A DNA stretch of 64,000 nt from Sporosarcina pasteurii (GTDB lineage Bacteria; Bacillota; Bacilli; Bacillales_A; Planococcaceae), in NCBI RefSeq assembly GCF_041295575.1, contig NZ_CP160452.1:682001-746000 (forward strand). Direction: 5' to 3'. Within the stretch, counting starts at the first letter, position 1. Every line of letters starts with the position of its first letter. The notes under the pieces were generated by a model. It was not told the origin of the DNA, ran no database searches, and was given only the letters and a program-made list of their open reading frames with translations. Of this stretch, positions 55,343-64,000 are shown piece after piece. The position numbers were made by a program, and so were the translations under genes.

Positions 55343-57631
55343 GTGACGTGGAAAATAACAAAATCAGAATTAGATAATGAGAACTTATTATTAAATGAAA
55401 GTCTTTTATCCTTGGGGAATGGCTATTTAGGTGTGAGAGGGAATTTTGAGGAAGGTTATCAAGATGAATTTAACTCAATCCGAGGTACTTACATCAATGC
55501 TTACCATGATGAAATTGAAATTAAATATGGCGAGAAATTACATGCATTCCCTGACATCCAGCAAAAACTATTGAATGTAATCGATAGTCAAGGGATACAA
55601 ATTTATCTTGACGATGAGCGCTTCTCTTTATTTGAAGGGGAAGTGATTCATTTTGAAAGAACTTTACATATGGATTCAGGTTTTGCTGAAAGAATCGTTC
55701 ATTGGAAATCACCTACGGGGAAAGAAGTTAAACTTACATTTAAAAGACTTGTCTCTTTTAAAACGAAAGAACTTTTTGCAATAGACGTTGAAGTTGAGCC
55801 AATCAGTGGCGTTCAACAAGTAAAAATTATATCCACTGTGAACGGTGACGTAACAAACTTTGTTGATCCAAGTGATCCTCGTGTTGCCGCTGGAAATGCG
55901 AAACGCCTACATATTTTAAACGTTTCACAAAATGAAAAATATAGTGTCATAAAGAATCGTACATACGAAACGAAGTTAGATGTAGCTTGCGTCACGTCGT
56001 CTACGATGCATGCAGAGAATTATGGTTATGACAGTCAAGTCACTGAAAGCCATATCGAAGAAATATATGAATTTGAGGCAACTGGGCCTGTTCATTTTAC
56101 AAAATATAACGTGTACACAGATACGTTAAGACACGGTGAAAATGTGATTGAAAAAGGGCTTGAAATTCAACGTAAACTTAACGAGACATCGTTTTCTACT
56201 CTTTTACAAGAGCAACAAGAATACTTAGACAATTATTGGCGTCAATCTGACGTGAAGATTGATGGAGATGAACAGTTGCAAGAGGGAATTCGTTTTAATT
56301 TATATCAACTGTTGCAATCGGTCGGGAAAGATCCAGTGAGTAATATCGCAGCAAAAGGCTTATCTGGTGAAGGGTATGAGGGACATTACTTCTGGGATAC
56401 AGAAATATACATGTTCCCGGTGTTTTTAATGACGCATCCTGAAATTGCAAAAAACCTATTAGTCCATCGCTATTCACTATTAGATAGTGCAAGAAAACGA
56501 GCGAAAGAAATGGGCCATAAAAAGGGCGCATTATTTCCATGGAGAACGATTACGGGTCAGGAAAGCTCCGCATTTTTCCCAGCAGGTACTGCCCAATATC
56601 ATATAAGTGCAGATATTGCTTATAGTTATATTCAATATTATTTAGTGACACAAGATGAAGACTTTTTGAAAGAGTATATGGCTGAAATGTTATTTGAAAC
56701 AGCTCGTTTATGGAATGACACGGGTCATATGCAAAATGGCGAATTTAGAATCGACAGTGTCACAGGACCGGACGAGTATACATGTGTTGTAAACAATAAC
56801 TATTATACAAACGTAATGGCTAAACATAATCTGTCATGGGCTGTAAAAGTGTTTCATCTCTTGAAGGAAAAAGAGCAAAATAAACTAAACGATCTAATGG
56901 CTAGACTGAGTTTATCAGAAGGTGAAGTATCAGAATGGCTGACAGCCGCAGAAAATATGTATTTGCCGTATGATGAGGAACTTAAGATTAATGCGCAAGA
57001 TGATAGTTTCTTACAAAAAGACCGTTGGGATTTAGAAAATACCCCGGAAGATAAGTTTCCACTTCTCTTAAATTATCATCCGTTAACACTTTATCGCTAT
57101 CAAGTCATTAAACAAGCAGATACCGTGCTTGCTCATTTTCTATTGGAAGATGAACAAGACTTGGAAACGATCAAAAATTCATATGATTATTATGAAGAAT
57201 TAACAACGCATGATTCATCATTATCTTGTTCAATCTACGGGATTATGGCTTCAAAGTTAGGATACGATGAGAAAGCGTATAACTATTTCATTGAAACTGC
57301 GAGACTGGATTTAGATAATACACAAGGCAATACGAAAGACGGACTCCATATGGCGAATATGGGCGGTACATGGCTTGCACTTGTCTATGGATTCGCTGGC
57401 TTACGGGTGAAAGAAACAGGCCTGTATTTTGCGCCAACCTTGCCGGAAGCATGGAATTCACTTTCATTTAACATACGCTACCAAGGGCGAATTCTAAATG
57501 TACATTTAGAAAGAGATGCCGTAACGTATACGATTGTAGAAGGTGAGGAGCTAACAATTTCTCATCATGGTCAATCGATTCATCTAGAAAATGGTGTGGA
57601 AGCAAAAGTCGAAACTGAATATTCGTCTTAA
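55343..57631 (+). CDS. Glycoside hydrolase family 65 phosphorylase (maltose phosphorylase-like)
   Basis: 762 residues. The general acid is Glu478 in TGPDEYTCVVNNNYYTN, the form seen in maltose phosphorylases. GHYFWDTEIYMFPVFLMTHPEIAKNLLVHR and HDSSLS complete the active site, and GNTKDGLHMANMGGTWLALVYGFAG matches the phosphate-loop region. GTG start with AGAGGGAG about 12 bp ahead. It differs throughout from the first GH65 gene, so the operon handles two linkages or one enzyme handles an intermediate. Confidence 0.88.
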   Translation: MTWKITKSELDNENLLLNESLLSLGNGYLGVRGNFEEGYQDEFNSIRGTYINAYHDEIEIKYGEKLHAFPDIQQKLLNVIDSQGIQIYLDDERFSLFEGEVIHFERTLHMDSGFAERIVHWKSPTGKEVKLTFKRLVSFKTKELFAIDVEVEPISGVQQVKIISTVNGDVTNFVDPSDPRVAAGNAKRLHILNVSQNEKYSVIKNRTYETKLDVACVTSSTMHAENYGYDSQVTESHIEEIYEFEATGPVHFTKYNVYTDTLRHGENVIEKGLEIQRKLNETSFSTLLQEQQEYLDNYWRQSDVKIDGDEQLQEGIRFNLYQLLQSVGKDPVSNIAAKGLSGEGYEGHYFWDTEIYMFPVFLMTHPEIAKNLLVHRYSLLDSARKRAKEMGHKKGALFPWRTITGQESSAFFPAGTAQYHISADIAYSYIQYYLVTQDEDFLKEYMAEMLFETARLWNDTGHMQNGEFRIDSVTGPDEYTCVVNNNYYTNVMAKHNLSWAVKVFHLLKEKEQNKLNDLMARLSLSEGEVSEWLTAAENMYLPYDEELKINAQDDSFLQKDRWDLENTPEDKFPLLLNYHPLTLYRYQVIKQADTVLAHFLLEDEQDLETIKNSYDYYEELTTHDSSLSCSIYGIMASKLGYDEKAYNYFIETARLDLDNTQGNTKDGLHMANMGGTWLALVYGFAGLRVKETGLYFAPTLPEAWNSLSFNIRYQGRILNVHLERDAVTYTIVEGEELTISHHGQSIHLENGVEAKVETEYSS

Positions 57632-57635
57632 CAAG

Positions 57636-57664
57636 AAAGCTGGACTTATTAGGTCCAGCTTTTT
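57636..57664 (+). terminator. Terminator of the GH65 operon
   Basis: AAAGCTGGAC (57636-57645) pairs perfectly with GTCCAGCTTT (57653-57662), loop of 7, followed by further T. Confidence 0.88.
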
Positions 57665-57771
57665 GTGTAGTTGTTAATGTGAAAGTCAATGCAAGAAAGA
57701 ATTAGCAGATGACCAAATAAAGCTTCTATAATATAATGAAAGAAACGTACCCAAATGAAAGAGGGATTCTT

Positions 57772-58662
57772 TTGATTAATCAATTACGTACGATGTATTC
57801 TTCCTTTTTATTATACAAAAATACGAATGAACCGTTCCCCCCAGATTATAAATGGTTTATAACAGAAAATCATGAAATTATCGGCATACATGAGGAGGAG
57901 TTATCGTCCAAAGAAATTTCATTGCTAGAAACATTTTTAACACCGTACCAAATTCAACTTCCTCTAATGACGAACGAGGAGAGGAAGTGGGCAGCACTTA
58001 TCCATGAGAATGAATATAAGGATGAGGAAAATAAGTATGCTTATCGTTTTGTTTATTTCTCCATTGATCGAAATCAAATCAGTCCGATTCAATTTAAAAG
58101 TGCGATCTGTGAATTATTTGGTAGAGAGGTTCCAATTTTATGGGAAAATGAGTTTGAAGGGATTATTATCGAAGAGAAAATAATCCATGAAGATATCACT
58201 TCTTATGAGCAGATTATTGATGTATTAATGAGCGACTTATATGTGAAGATTAAATTCCTTGTGGGTACATTTAAAAATAATTGGCAAGATGTTCATCAAT
58301 ATTATAATACTTTATTATACGCTGCTAAAAATGTTTTTAAGTACGCTACTAAAGATGTGCTGACCTATATTAATGCTATTCCCTATGTTTTTGTTCACCA
58401 AACATCACAAGAACAAAGTCGCTCTATTAGTGAATCTATTCTACAAAATTATATAGATGACGAAGAAACAACGAAGATGATTAAAGCATTTGTGTCTTGT
58501 AATTTAAACGTTTCTGAAACCGCAAAAAAACTTCACATGCACCGAAATAGTTTGCAATATCGTTTAGAACGTTTTTATGAAAATACGGACTTGGATATCC
58601 GCCAATTTCATCATGCAATGACGGCGTATTTAGCTTTATTAATAAGCCGAGAACACTCGTGA
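57772..58662 (+). CDS. PucR/CdaR-type helix-turn-helix regulator (YxkF-like)
   Basis: 296 residues from TTG 57772, chosen for the RBS AAAGAGGGA 5 bp upstream; an ATG at 57736 has no RBS. The C-terminal PucR HTH (CNLNVSETAKKLHMHRNSLQYRLERFYENTDLDIRQFHHAMTAYLALL, residues about 244-290) is well conserved; the N-terminal 200 residues are unassigned. In B. subtilis a related gene, yxkF, lies beside msmX; here a TnpB element separates them. The stop overlaps the start of the element-like sequence, so the last residues (SREHS) may be altered. Confidence 0.78.
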   Translation: MINQLRTMYSSFLLYKNTNEPFPPDYKWFITENHEIIGIHEEELSSKEISLLETFLTPYQIQLPLMTNEERKWAALIHENEYKDEENKYAYRFVYFSIDRNQISPIQFKSAICELFGREVPILWENEFEGIIIEEKIIHEDITSYEQIIDVLMSDLYVKIKFLVGTFKNNWQDVHQYYNTLLYAAKNVFKYATKDVLTYINAIPYVFVHQTSQEQSRSISESILQNYIDDEETTKMIKAFVSCNLNVSETAKKLHMHRNSLQYRLERFYENTDLDIRQFHHAMTAYLALLISREHS

Positions 58663-60266
58663 CTTCAGTTGTGGGATGAATCGGCTTATTCCACTAGGGA
58701 AATACTCCCCTAGACAAACGAATGTTCTTTTGTTAGAATATTCTTGAATGGAGGTGAATAGTTAAATGGAAGTTCAAAATCTTAAAAAAGACTATAGAAC
58801 CTATCAAATCAATATTAAGAAAGGTCATCGATTATACGATTATTTCAATGAACTTTGTTTAAACAGCAGTAAATTATACAATGTCACCAATTTTTACATT
58901 AGGCAAGTGTACACAGCGCTGCATAGTGATAAAAAACTTCAACCCTTGCAACAAGAAGTAATGGACACGCTTCAAGATAATATTGAAAAGATGAATGAAA
59001 TTCAATACTATTCACACCAAAAAAGACTTACCAAAGAAAAATTAAAGCCTATGGCAGAACGAAAAGAATTAAAACCCAACTTATTTGGACTCCCTTCCAA
59101 AGACAAATCTTTTTTAAGTTACAATTTTCTAGATTGCTTATTTAAGGTCATCAAGCAACAAGATTACTATTCTCTCCCGGGTCAAATCAACCAACAAGTC
59201 ATTCGAAATGTCATTCAAAACTGGAATGGCTTTTTCAAAAGTATAAAAACGTACAAAACAAATCCTAAGAACTTTAAAGGGAAACCTTCTATTCCAGGCT
59301 ACTTGTCAAGAGACCGAAAAAAAGAAACTATCTTTTCAAATCAGATTTGTAAAATACAAGACAAAAAATTTCTGCGCTTTCCAAAAACAAAAGGCAGGTT
59401 AAATATTGGGAAATTAGCGACCTTTCCAGGCGAATTTCAACAGGTTCGAATCATTCCGAAATATAATGGTTTTACAGTTGAAGTCATCTTTCTAGTCGGA
59501 GTAAAGAAAGAAATTCCTGCGCAAAAAGAACGTTGTATGGGCATCGATTTAGGCATTGATAACATTGCCGCAATTGCCTTTAATACTGGACATTCATCAA
59601 TGCTATTCAAAGGTGGTGTCATTAAATCAATCAACCAACGGTATAACAAAATGCGTGGATTTTATTATGCGGCGCTTCGCAATGGGAAGAAACCAAAAGA
59701 AGGGCAATTCCGTTCCAAAATATTAATAAAGTTAGACGCTAAAAGGCATCGGAAAATGAAAGATTTTTTCCATAAAGTAAGTCACAATATCGTGAAAATA
59801 GCCATCGAAACCAATGTGGACACTATAATTATTGGGAAAAATAAAGATTGGAAGCAAAAGAGTAATATCGGCAAACGCAATAACCAGCGTTTTGTTCAAA
59901 TCCCGCATGCGCTTTTAATAGAATTGATTACTTATAAAGCCAATGCAAAAGGAATAGCTGTTATCTTAACGGAAGAAAGCTACACGTCTCAAGCCAGTTT
60001 TCCAGATGGCGATCTTATTCCGACCTACAAATTGGGGAATCAGACGCACCATCAATTCAGCGGAAAACGGATCAAGCGCGGGCTTTACCAGACAAAAAGT
60101 AAAATGCGTATTAATGCCGATATAAATGCGGCAGCAAATATTTTAAGAAAAGTAGTGCCGAATGCATTCGCGAACGGCATAGCGGCTGTGTGTTCCCAGC
60201 CACGAGTGGTCAATGTGCGGTAGCACTAACCCTGAAACTCACGATTTTAAATGTGGGAGGTTCATT
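58663..60266 (+). mobile_element. TnpB-only IS200/IS605-group element (IS1341-like), approximate ends
   Basis: It spans from the pucR stop to about GGGAGGTTCA at 60256-60265. It contains one tnpB and no tnpA, so it needs a tnpA in trans to move. CTAGGG/CCCCTAG forms a short hairpin in the left part (58695-58714). The 3' end of tnpB plus the right end would specify the guide (omega) RNA, with the guide reading into the flank from about 60266. Exact ends were not determined. Confidence 0.55.
58766..60223 (+). CDS. tnpB: TnpB-family RNA-guided nuclease/transposase-associated protein with a rearranged RuvC site
   Basis: 485 residues, longer than common TnpB (about 370-410). RuvC-I Asp261 is in MGIDLGIDN, and RuvC-III Asp452 in NADINAAANIL. 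At the usual RuvC-II position (vvxEdL) it has Gly357 in IIIGKNKDW; Glu403/Glu404 in TEESYTSQASF may supply the acidic residue instead. The zinc-ribbon C-x-x-C pairs are absent (ASFPDGD). ATG 58766 follows TGGAGGTG. It probably cleaves DNA with an omega RNA; activity is not assured. Confidence 0.85.
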   Translation: MEVQNLKKDYRTYQINIKKGHRLYDYFNELCLNSSKLYNVTNFYIRQVYTALHSDKKLQPLQQEVMDTLQDNIEKMNEIQYYSHQKRLTKEKLKPMAERKELKPNLFGLPSKDKSFLSYNFLDCLFKVIKQQDYYSLPGQINQQVIRNVIQNWNGFFKSIKTYKTNPKNFKGKPSIPGYLSRDRKKETIFSNQICKIQDKKFLRFPKTKGRLNIGKLATFPGEFQQVRIIPKYNGFTVEVIFLVGVKKEIPAQKERCMGIDLGIDNIAAIAFNTGHSSMLFKGGVIKSINQRYNKMRGFYYAALRNGKKPKEGQFRSKILIKLDAKRHRKMKDFFHKVSHNIVKIAIETNVDTIIIGKNKDWKQKSNIGKRNNQRFVQIPHALLIELITYKANAKGIAVILTEESYTSQASFPDGDLIPTYKLGNQTHHQFSGKRIKRGLYQTKSKMRINADINAAANILRKVVPNAFANGIAAVCSQPRVVNVR

Positions 60267-60362
60267 ATCAAAAAATATACATGGTGCACAAAACAGTGAC
60301 TAAACTTTGTGCACATTCCCCATTACGTAAGAAATCGAAAAAAGGTAAGCTAATGATATAGA

Positions 60363-60376
60363 TGAAAGCACTTACA
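60363..60376. promoter_or_regulatory. cre-like box before msmX
   Basis: TGAAAGCACTTACA differs from the cre consensus only by A in place of the central G. It ends 17 bp before the msmX ATG, where bound CcpA could block elongation. Confidence 0.4.
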
Positions 60377-60393
60377 TATTGGAGGGAATAGGA

Positions 60394-61491
60394 ATGGCAG
60401 GTTTAACATTAAAGGGAATTAAAAAAGTTTATGATAAAGATGTTGTCGTCGTAAAAGATTTCAACTTGGAAATTAGAGACAAAGAATTTTTAGTTTTAGT
60501 TGGTCCTTCTGGATGCGGTAAATCTACGACATTACGTATGATTGCTGGACTAGAAGAAATTACAGAGGGAGACCTATATATTGGTGATAAACGAGTAAAT
60601 GATGTTGCTCCAAAAGACCGTGACATTGCAATGGTATTCCAAAACTATGCGTTGTATCCGCATATGAACGTATATGACAATATGGCGTTTGGTTTAAAGC
60701 TTCGTAAATTTAAAAAAGATGAAATCAAACAGCGTGTTGAAAATGCTGCTCAAATCCTAGGATTAGGAGAGATGTTGGATCGTAAACCGAAAGCACTTTC
60801 AGGTGGACAGCGTCAGCGTGTTGCATTAGGTCGTGCAATTGTTCGAGATGCAGAAGTATTCTTGATGGATGAGCCTCTATCTAACTTAGATGCAAAGCTA
60901 CGCGTTCAAATGCGTGCAGAAATACAAAAGTTGCATAATCGTCTACAAACGACGACAATTTATGTCACGCATGACCAAACGGAAGCAATGACGATGGCGA
61001 CACGCCTAGTTGTTATGAAAGATGGTATTATCCAACAAGTAGGGGAACCAAAAGAAGTTTATGATTATCCAAATAACGTTTTCGTTGGCGGGTTTATTGG
61101 CTCTCCAGCAATGAACTTTTTAACGGGTAAGCTTGAAGGAGAACATATTGTTTTAGGGAATGTGAAATTACACGTTCCAGAAGGCAAAATGAAAATGCTT
61201 CGTGACCAAGGTTATGAAGGGAAAGAAGTAATTTTAGGCATCCGTCCTGAGGATATTCATGATGAGCCATTAGTGATTGATGCTTCACCAGACTCAACGA
61301 TTGAGGCGGAAATTGAAGTAGCTGAGTTAATGGGTGCTGAAATTGTACTTTACTCTAAACTAGCAGATCAAGACTTTGTTGCACGTGTTGACTCGCGTTT
61401 CAATATTGAAGCGGGCGACTCCATAAAATTAGCTTTCAACTTAAGCAAAGCGCACTTCTTTGATGTGGAGACGGAAGAGCGAATTAAATAA
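60394..61491 (+). CDS. msmX: Multi-sugar ABC transporter ATPase MsmX/UgpC-type
   Basis: 365 residues from ATG 60394 (RBS GGAGGGA; frame open from 60379). Walker A GPSGCGKST (about 36-44), Q-loop VFQNYALYPHMNVYDN, signature LSGGQRQRVALGRA, Walker B VFLMDEPLSNLDAKLR and H-loop VTHDQTEAM are followed by the MalK-type regulatory TOBE/OB domain from about 235. In Bacillus one MsmX serves several sugar importers. With no other sugar ATPase in this window it probably powers both incomplete ABC systems. Confidence 0.95.
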   Translation: MAGLTLKGIKKVYDKDVVVVKDFNLEIRDKEFLVLVGPSGCGKSTTLRMIAGLEEITEGDLYIGDKRVNDVAPKDRDIAMVFQNYALYPHMNVYDNMAFGLKLRKFKKDEIKQRVENAAQILGLGEMLDRKPKALSGGQRQRVALGRAIVRDAEVFLMDEPLSNLDAKLRVQMRAEIQKLHNRLQTTTIYVTHDQTEAMTMATRLVVMKDGIIQQVGEPKEVYDYPNNVFVGGFIGSPAMNFLTGKLEGEHIVLGNVKLHVPEGKMKMLRDQGYEGKEVILGIRPEDIHDEPLVIDASPDSTIEAEIEVAELMGAEIVLYSKLADQDFVARVDSRFNIEAGDSIKLAFNLSKAHFFDVETEERIK

Positions 61492-61498
61492 ATATCGT

Positions 61499-61532
61499 AA
61501 AACCGCCAAGGAGACACTTTGGCGGTTTTCTT
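61499..61532 (+). terminator. Terminator after msmX
   Basis: AAAACCGCCAA (61499-61509) pairs with TTGGCGGTTTT (61519-61529), followed by CTTG. Confidence 0.82.
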
Positions 61533-61609
61533 GTAGGAGTATGACGGTATTAGCCTGATTATATGGCCTACACATGAAAAGGAGGTCAGTCAAATCGACT
61601 GCCTTCTTT

Positions 61610-62917
61610 TTATGTTGAAATTTCTTTCCTCATTCTAGAAGAAGGAATGTTTAATTCTTCACGATATTTACTGATTGTTCTCCTTGAAATTGAAATTCCT
61701 TTTTCGGTGTTAAAGTAATTAGCAATTTTTTGATCGGAAGCAGGTTTTTGTTTATTCTCATCGGCGATAAAACTTTCTAATAATTTTTTCACTCTCGTTT
61801 GAGAAATAGCCTCTCCATCACTCGTTTCTAATTTGGATGTAAATAGCGTCCGAAAATCGAAAGTGCCTTTTGGTGTTTGAATCGTTTTATTTGCGGTGGC
61901 TCTACTCACAGTTGATTCGTGCATATCGATTTCATCAGCGACATCTTTTAAGGTTAAAGGTTGAAGGGCGAGAAAGCCTTCTTTGAAAAAATCTTGTTGT
62001 TTTTGAAGTACAACCTCAGTTATTTTGGAGATTGTGACACGGCGCTGTTCGATACTGTTTAATAACCACTGAACCTGATTATATTGTTCATTAATATATT
62101 TTGACATGTCTTGACTTTGATTGCGCATCGTTAAATACTCACGATTTATTTGAATAGATGGTAAGTATCGATCATTTAAAAAGTAAGAGAGTCCATGATC
62201 AGTTTCTTCAATAATAATGTCTGGAGTTACATATTCAGTCGTAAAATCGGTTATATTGGCACAAGGTTTTGGATTTAATGTTTTAATGAAATCATGGAGC
62301 GTTTTTACTTCCGCTAACGTAATCTCCATTCGTGTAGCAATGACATTCCATTTCCGTTCGGCCAATAAATCAAAATAACTTTCAATTAAAGTAAATGCCA
62401 ACTTTTCGTCTGGATAGTTGTAAGTTAGTTGTAAGAGTAAGCATTCCTGCAAGTTTCTTGCACCGATCCCGATAGGACCAATTTGTTGTAACAGTTGAAC
62501 GCCATGTGTGATAACGCTTTCATCATAGTGAGTACAATTCCCAGGTAATTGTAAATAACCGTTATCGTCTAGGTTGTTAATAAGGTATTCTAGCAATCGG
62601 ATGTCTTGCATCTGTCGAAATTCAAGTTTAGCCTGTTGAACTAATTCTTTACGCATATCGTTCCCATCGCAAGGTATCCAGTCTAATGATAGATTAGAAG
62701 CATCTGATGAACTGCGAATACGTCGCGTCGGACGATATTCCGAAGTGATATCTTGTTTTTCTTTTAGTTCAATTAAAGGGTTATCCAAAGCTTGTTCTTT
62801 CATATATTCATAGAGTCCATACGTTGAATATTGTAAAAGCTCTATCGCTTGTCTAAGCGCTGGCGTCATGACCAAATTTAACTCTTGAACTTGTTTTGGT
62901 TGAAGTATAATTTGCAT
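61610..62917 (-). CDS. sigL: RNA polymerase sigma-54 factor
   Basis: 435 residues. Region I starts with LVMTPALRQAIELLQYSTYGLYEYM, core-binding is in the middle, the HTH is at ADEIDMHESTVSRATANKTIQTPKGTF, and the C-terminal RpoN box reads SRRTISKYREELNIPS (consensus ARRTVAKYRE). It directs RNA polymerase to -24/-12 promoters with enhancer-binding proteins; none of those activators and no convincing -24/-12 promoter were seen in the window. In Bacillus SigL serves levanase, amino-acid and acetoin genes. Confidence 0.95.
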   Translation of the reverse strand: MQIILQPKQVQELNLVMTPALRQAIELLQYSTYGLYEYMKEQALDNPLIELKEKQDITSEYRPTRRIRSSSDASNLSLDWIPCDGNDMRKELVQQAKLEFRQMQDIRLLEYLINNLDDNGYLQLPGNCTHYDESVITHGVQLLQQIGPIGIGARNLQECLLLQLTYNYPDEKLAFTLIESYFDLLAERKWNVIATRMEITLAEVKTLHDFIKTLNPKPCANITDFTTEYVTPDIIIEETDHGLSYFLNDRYLPSIQINREYLTMRNQSQDMSKYINEQYNQVQWLLNSIEQRRVTISKITEVVLQKQQDFFKEGFLALQPLTLKDVADEIDMHESTVSRATANKTIQTPKGTFDFRTLFTSKLETSDGEAISQTRVKKLLESFIADENKQKPASDQKIANYFNTEKGISISRRTISKYREELNIPSSRMRKEIST

Positions 62918-63030
62918 ACCTGTCCCCCCTCTTTATGTTAATCAAATTTACCTGTTATAGAATGAATCATCTAAAAATACATTATATTCATTATAGTATA
63001 TCCTATTTTGATTTTCGAGGGGAAAATAGA

Positions 63031-63110
63031 AAAAAAGTGAAATTCGAATCACTTTTTAAAGAAGAGAAGCCCTAAAACGATTATTATTTAAATAATGTTT
63101 CAGGGCTCTC
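63031..63110 (-). terminator. Two hairpins ending the M24 peptidase gene
   Basis: On the minus strand, AGCCCT/AGGGCT arms (63105-63068) enclose ATTATTTAAATAAT. They are followed by AAAAAGTGA/TCACTTTTT (63057-63031) with a run of T, a good rho-independent terminator that would also work on the plus strand. Confidence 0.72.
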
Positions 63111-63118
63111 AATTATGA

Positions 63119-64000
63119 TTATAAAGTTTGTAATTCTCTTGGGAATGAAGTAAGGACTTCTGCTTCGCCTTTTTCATTTATATAGACGGTGTCTTCAATT
63201 CTTACGCCGCCATATTCAGGAATATAAATTCCAGGTTCAATAGTAAAAACAAGGCCTTCATTTGCGATATTTTCGTTATTTTTATGGACAGACGGTTCTT
63301 CATGAACTTCGATACCTAACCCATGTCCAACACGGTTATTGAAGTATTCATCATATCCTTCATTGGCAATAACATCTCTAGCAGCAATGTCGAATGTTTT
63401 TAAAGCAACCCCTGCTTTGACTGCGTTGATACCAGCTTGGTTGGATTTTAAGACAATATCGTAAATTTCTTTTTGCTTTTCAGTTGGTTCTCCGATAATG
63501 AAAGTACGTGTCGTGTCAGAGCAATACCCATCTTTTACAACGCCCATATCGATCAATAAGAAATCCCCTTCTTGGAATTGGCGATCACCAGGTGTTCCGT
63601 GCGGAAGGGCAGCTTTCTCGCCAGATAACACAATTGTTGAGAATGAAGGGCCGTCTGCACCGAGCTCTCTCATTAGTGTTTCGAATTCCGCAGTCAGTTC
63701 AAGTTCAGTCATACCAACTTTCACTTTTTTAATTCCTTCAGCTAATACTTTCTCAATAATATTGATCGCATTTTGCATTAGTTCGATTTCTTCTCGTGAT
63801 TTCCTCATTCTTAATTCGTCCGTAAATGGTTGAATATCAACCACTTCTGCTTGTGGGAAAAATGCTCGCAAGCTGTCATAGCGGAATAAATTTAATGATT
63901 TCTTTTCCACACCAAAAAGTTTAGCATCGTTACTTAGTGCATTCGAAACAACCTCAAATGGCACTTGTTCATCGGAAATAGGAATAATAGTAGTGACATC
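63119..64000 (-). CDS. M24-family Xaa-Pro peptidase (5' end outside the window)
   Basis: 294 codons are present, reading on through the window edge (upstream codons DVTTIIPISDEQ remain open), so the N-terminal creatinase-like domain is partly missing. All five metal ligands of the pita-bread fold are visible: Asp in LLIDMGVVKDG, Asp in SDTTRTF, His in GHGLGIEVHEEP, Glu in TIEPGIYIP, and Glu in GVRIEDTV. It is an aminopeptidase P or prolidase (YpdF/YqhT-like), cytoplasmic, of housekeeping character. Confidence 0.9.
   Translation of the reverse strand, partial: DVTTIIPISDEQVPFEVVSNALSNDAKLFGVEKKSLNLFRYDSLRAFFPQAEVVDIQPFTDELRMRKSREEIELMQNAINIIEKVLAEGIKKVKVGMTELELTAEFETLMRELGADGPSFSTIVLSGEKAALPHGTPGDRQFQEGDFLLIDMGVVKDGYCSDTTRTFIIGEPTEKQKEIYDIVLKSNQAGINAVKAGVALKTFDIAARDVIANEGYDEYFNNRVGHGLGIEVHEEPSVHKNNENIANEGLVFTIEPGIYIPEYGGVRIEDTVYINEKGEAEVLTSFPRELQTL

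Noticed and set aside
61610-62917. Sigma-54 control of the sugar operons in this window
   Set aside because: No TGGCAC-N5-TTGCW-type promoter and no enhancer-binding protein was found; the promoters seen are sigma-A type.

Overview
The window looks like chromosome from a low-GC Gram-positive of the Bacillales. The signs are strong purine-rich ribosome-binding sites, frequent GTG and TTG starts, CcpA-type cre boxes, sigma-54 (SigL), a class II GalT, the shared ABC ATPase MsmX, TxpA/BsrG-like holin-type toxins, and Bacillaceae-type intergenic repeats. A Planococcaceae-like member (Sporosarcina/Lysinibacillus relatives) is my guess from style only. Almost everything concerns uptake and breakdown of plant-type sugars and sugar acids.

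Layout. (1) 1-8.7 kb: the end of a sugar ABC importer, then two TIM-barrel isomerase/epimerase-like proteins, three Gfo/Idh/MocA dehydrogenases, an aldo/keto reductase and a GH4 alpha-galactosidase (MelA); this resembles an oxidative glycoside-processing operon. (2) 8.8-18.3 kb: a GH2 beta-galactosidase broken by one frameshift, two decayed gene remnants, a ROK regulator, and a convergent galK-galE-galT-galM operon. (3) 18.6-34.4 kb: glucuronate isomerase, 6-phosphogluconate dehydrogenase, a ROK repressor, a TRAP transporter, a LarA-family enzyme, a UxuB-like SDR, a gluconokinase, and the complete nickel-pincer cofactor set (LarB, LarC as two separate genes 9 kb apart, LarE). (4) 34.5-43.7 kb: a GntR-controlled locus with a second TRAP system, a 2,3-diketo-L-gulonate reductase (YiaK/DlgD type), two further dehydrogenases, a second GntR regulator, a larB remnant and an AEC permease. 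(5) 43.7-47.8 kb: a type I toxin-antitoxin locus, a HAD phosphatase, dispersed repeats and phosphoglucose isomerase. (6) 47.9-57.7 kb: a LacI-controlled disaccharide operon with two different GH65 phosphorylases, an ABC importer and beta-phosphoglucomutase. (7) 57.7-64 kb: a PucR-type regulator and msmX split by a TnpB element, then sigL and an M24 peptidase.

The most interesting reading is region 3. UxaC (glucuronate to fructuronate), the SDR (fructuronate to mannonate), a LarA homologue (proposed mannonate/gluconate C2 epimerase), gluconokinase and Gnd form a complete chain from D-glucuronate to ribulose-5-phosphate. It needs no mannonate dehydratase or KDG enzymes, none of which are encoded in the window. 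The same stretch supplies the nickel cofactor enzymes, an importer and a ROK repressor with matching operator-like sites in front of several of its transcription units. A cluster of five or more genes therefore looks like one regulon for a nickel-dependent uronate pathway. The individual enzyme families are known; the assembled pathway and its regulation are inference from the sequence.
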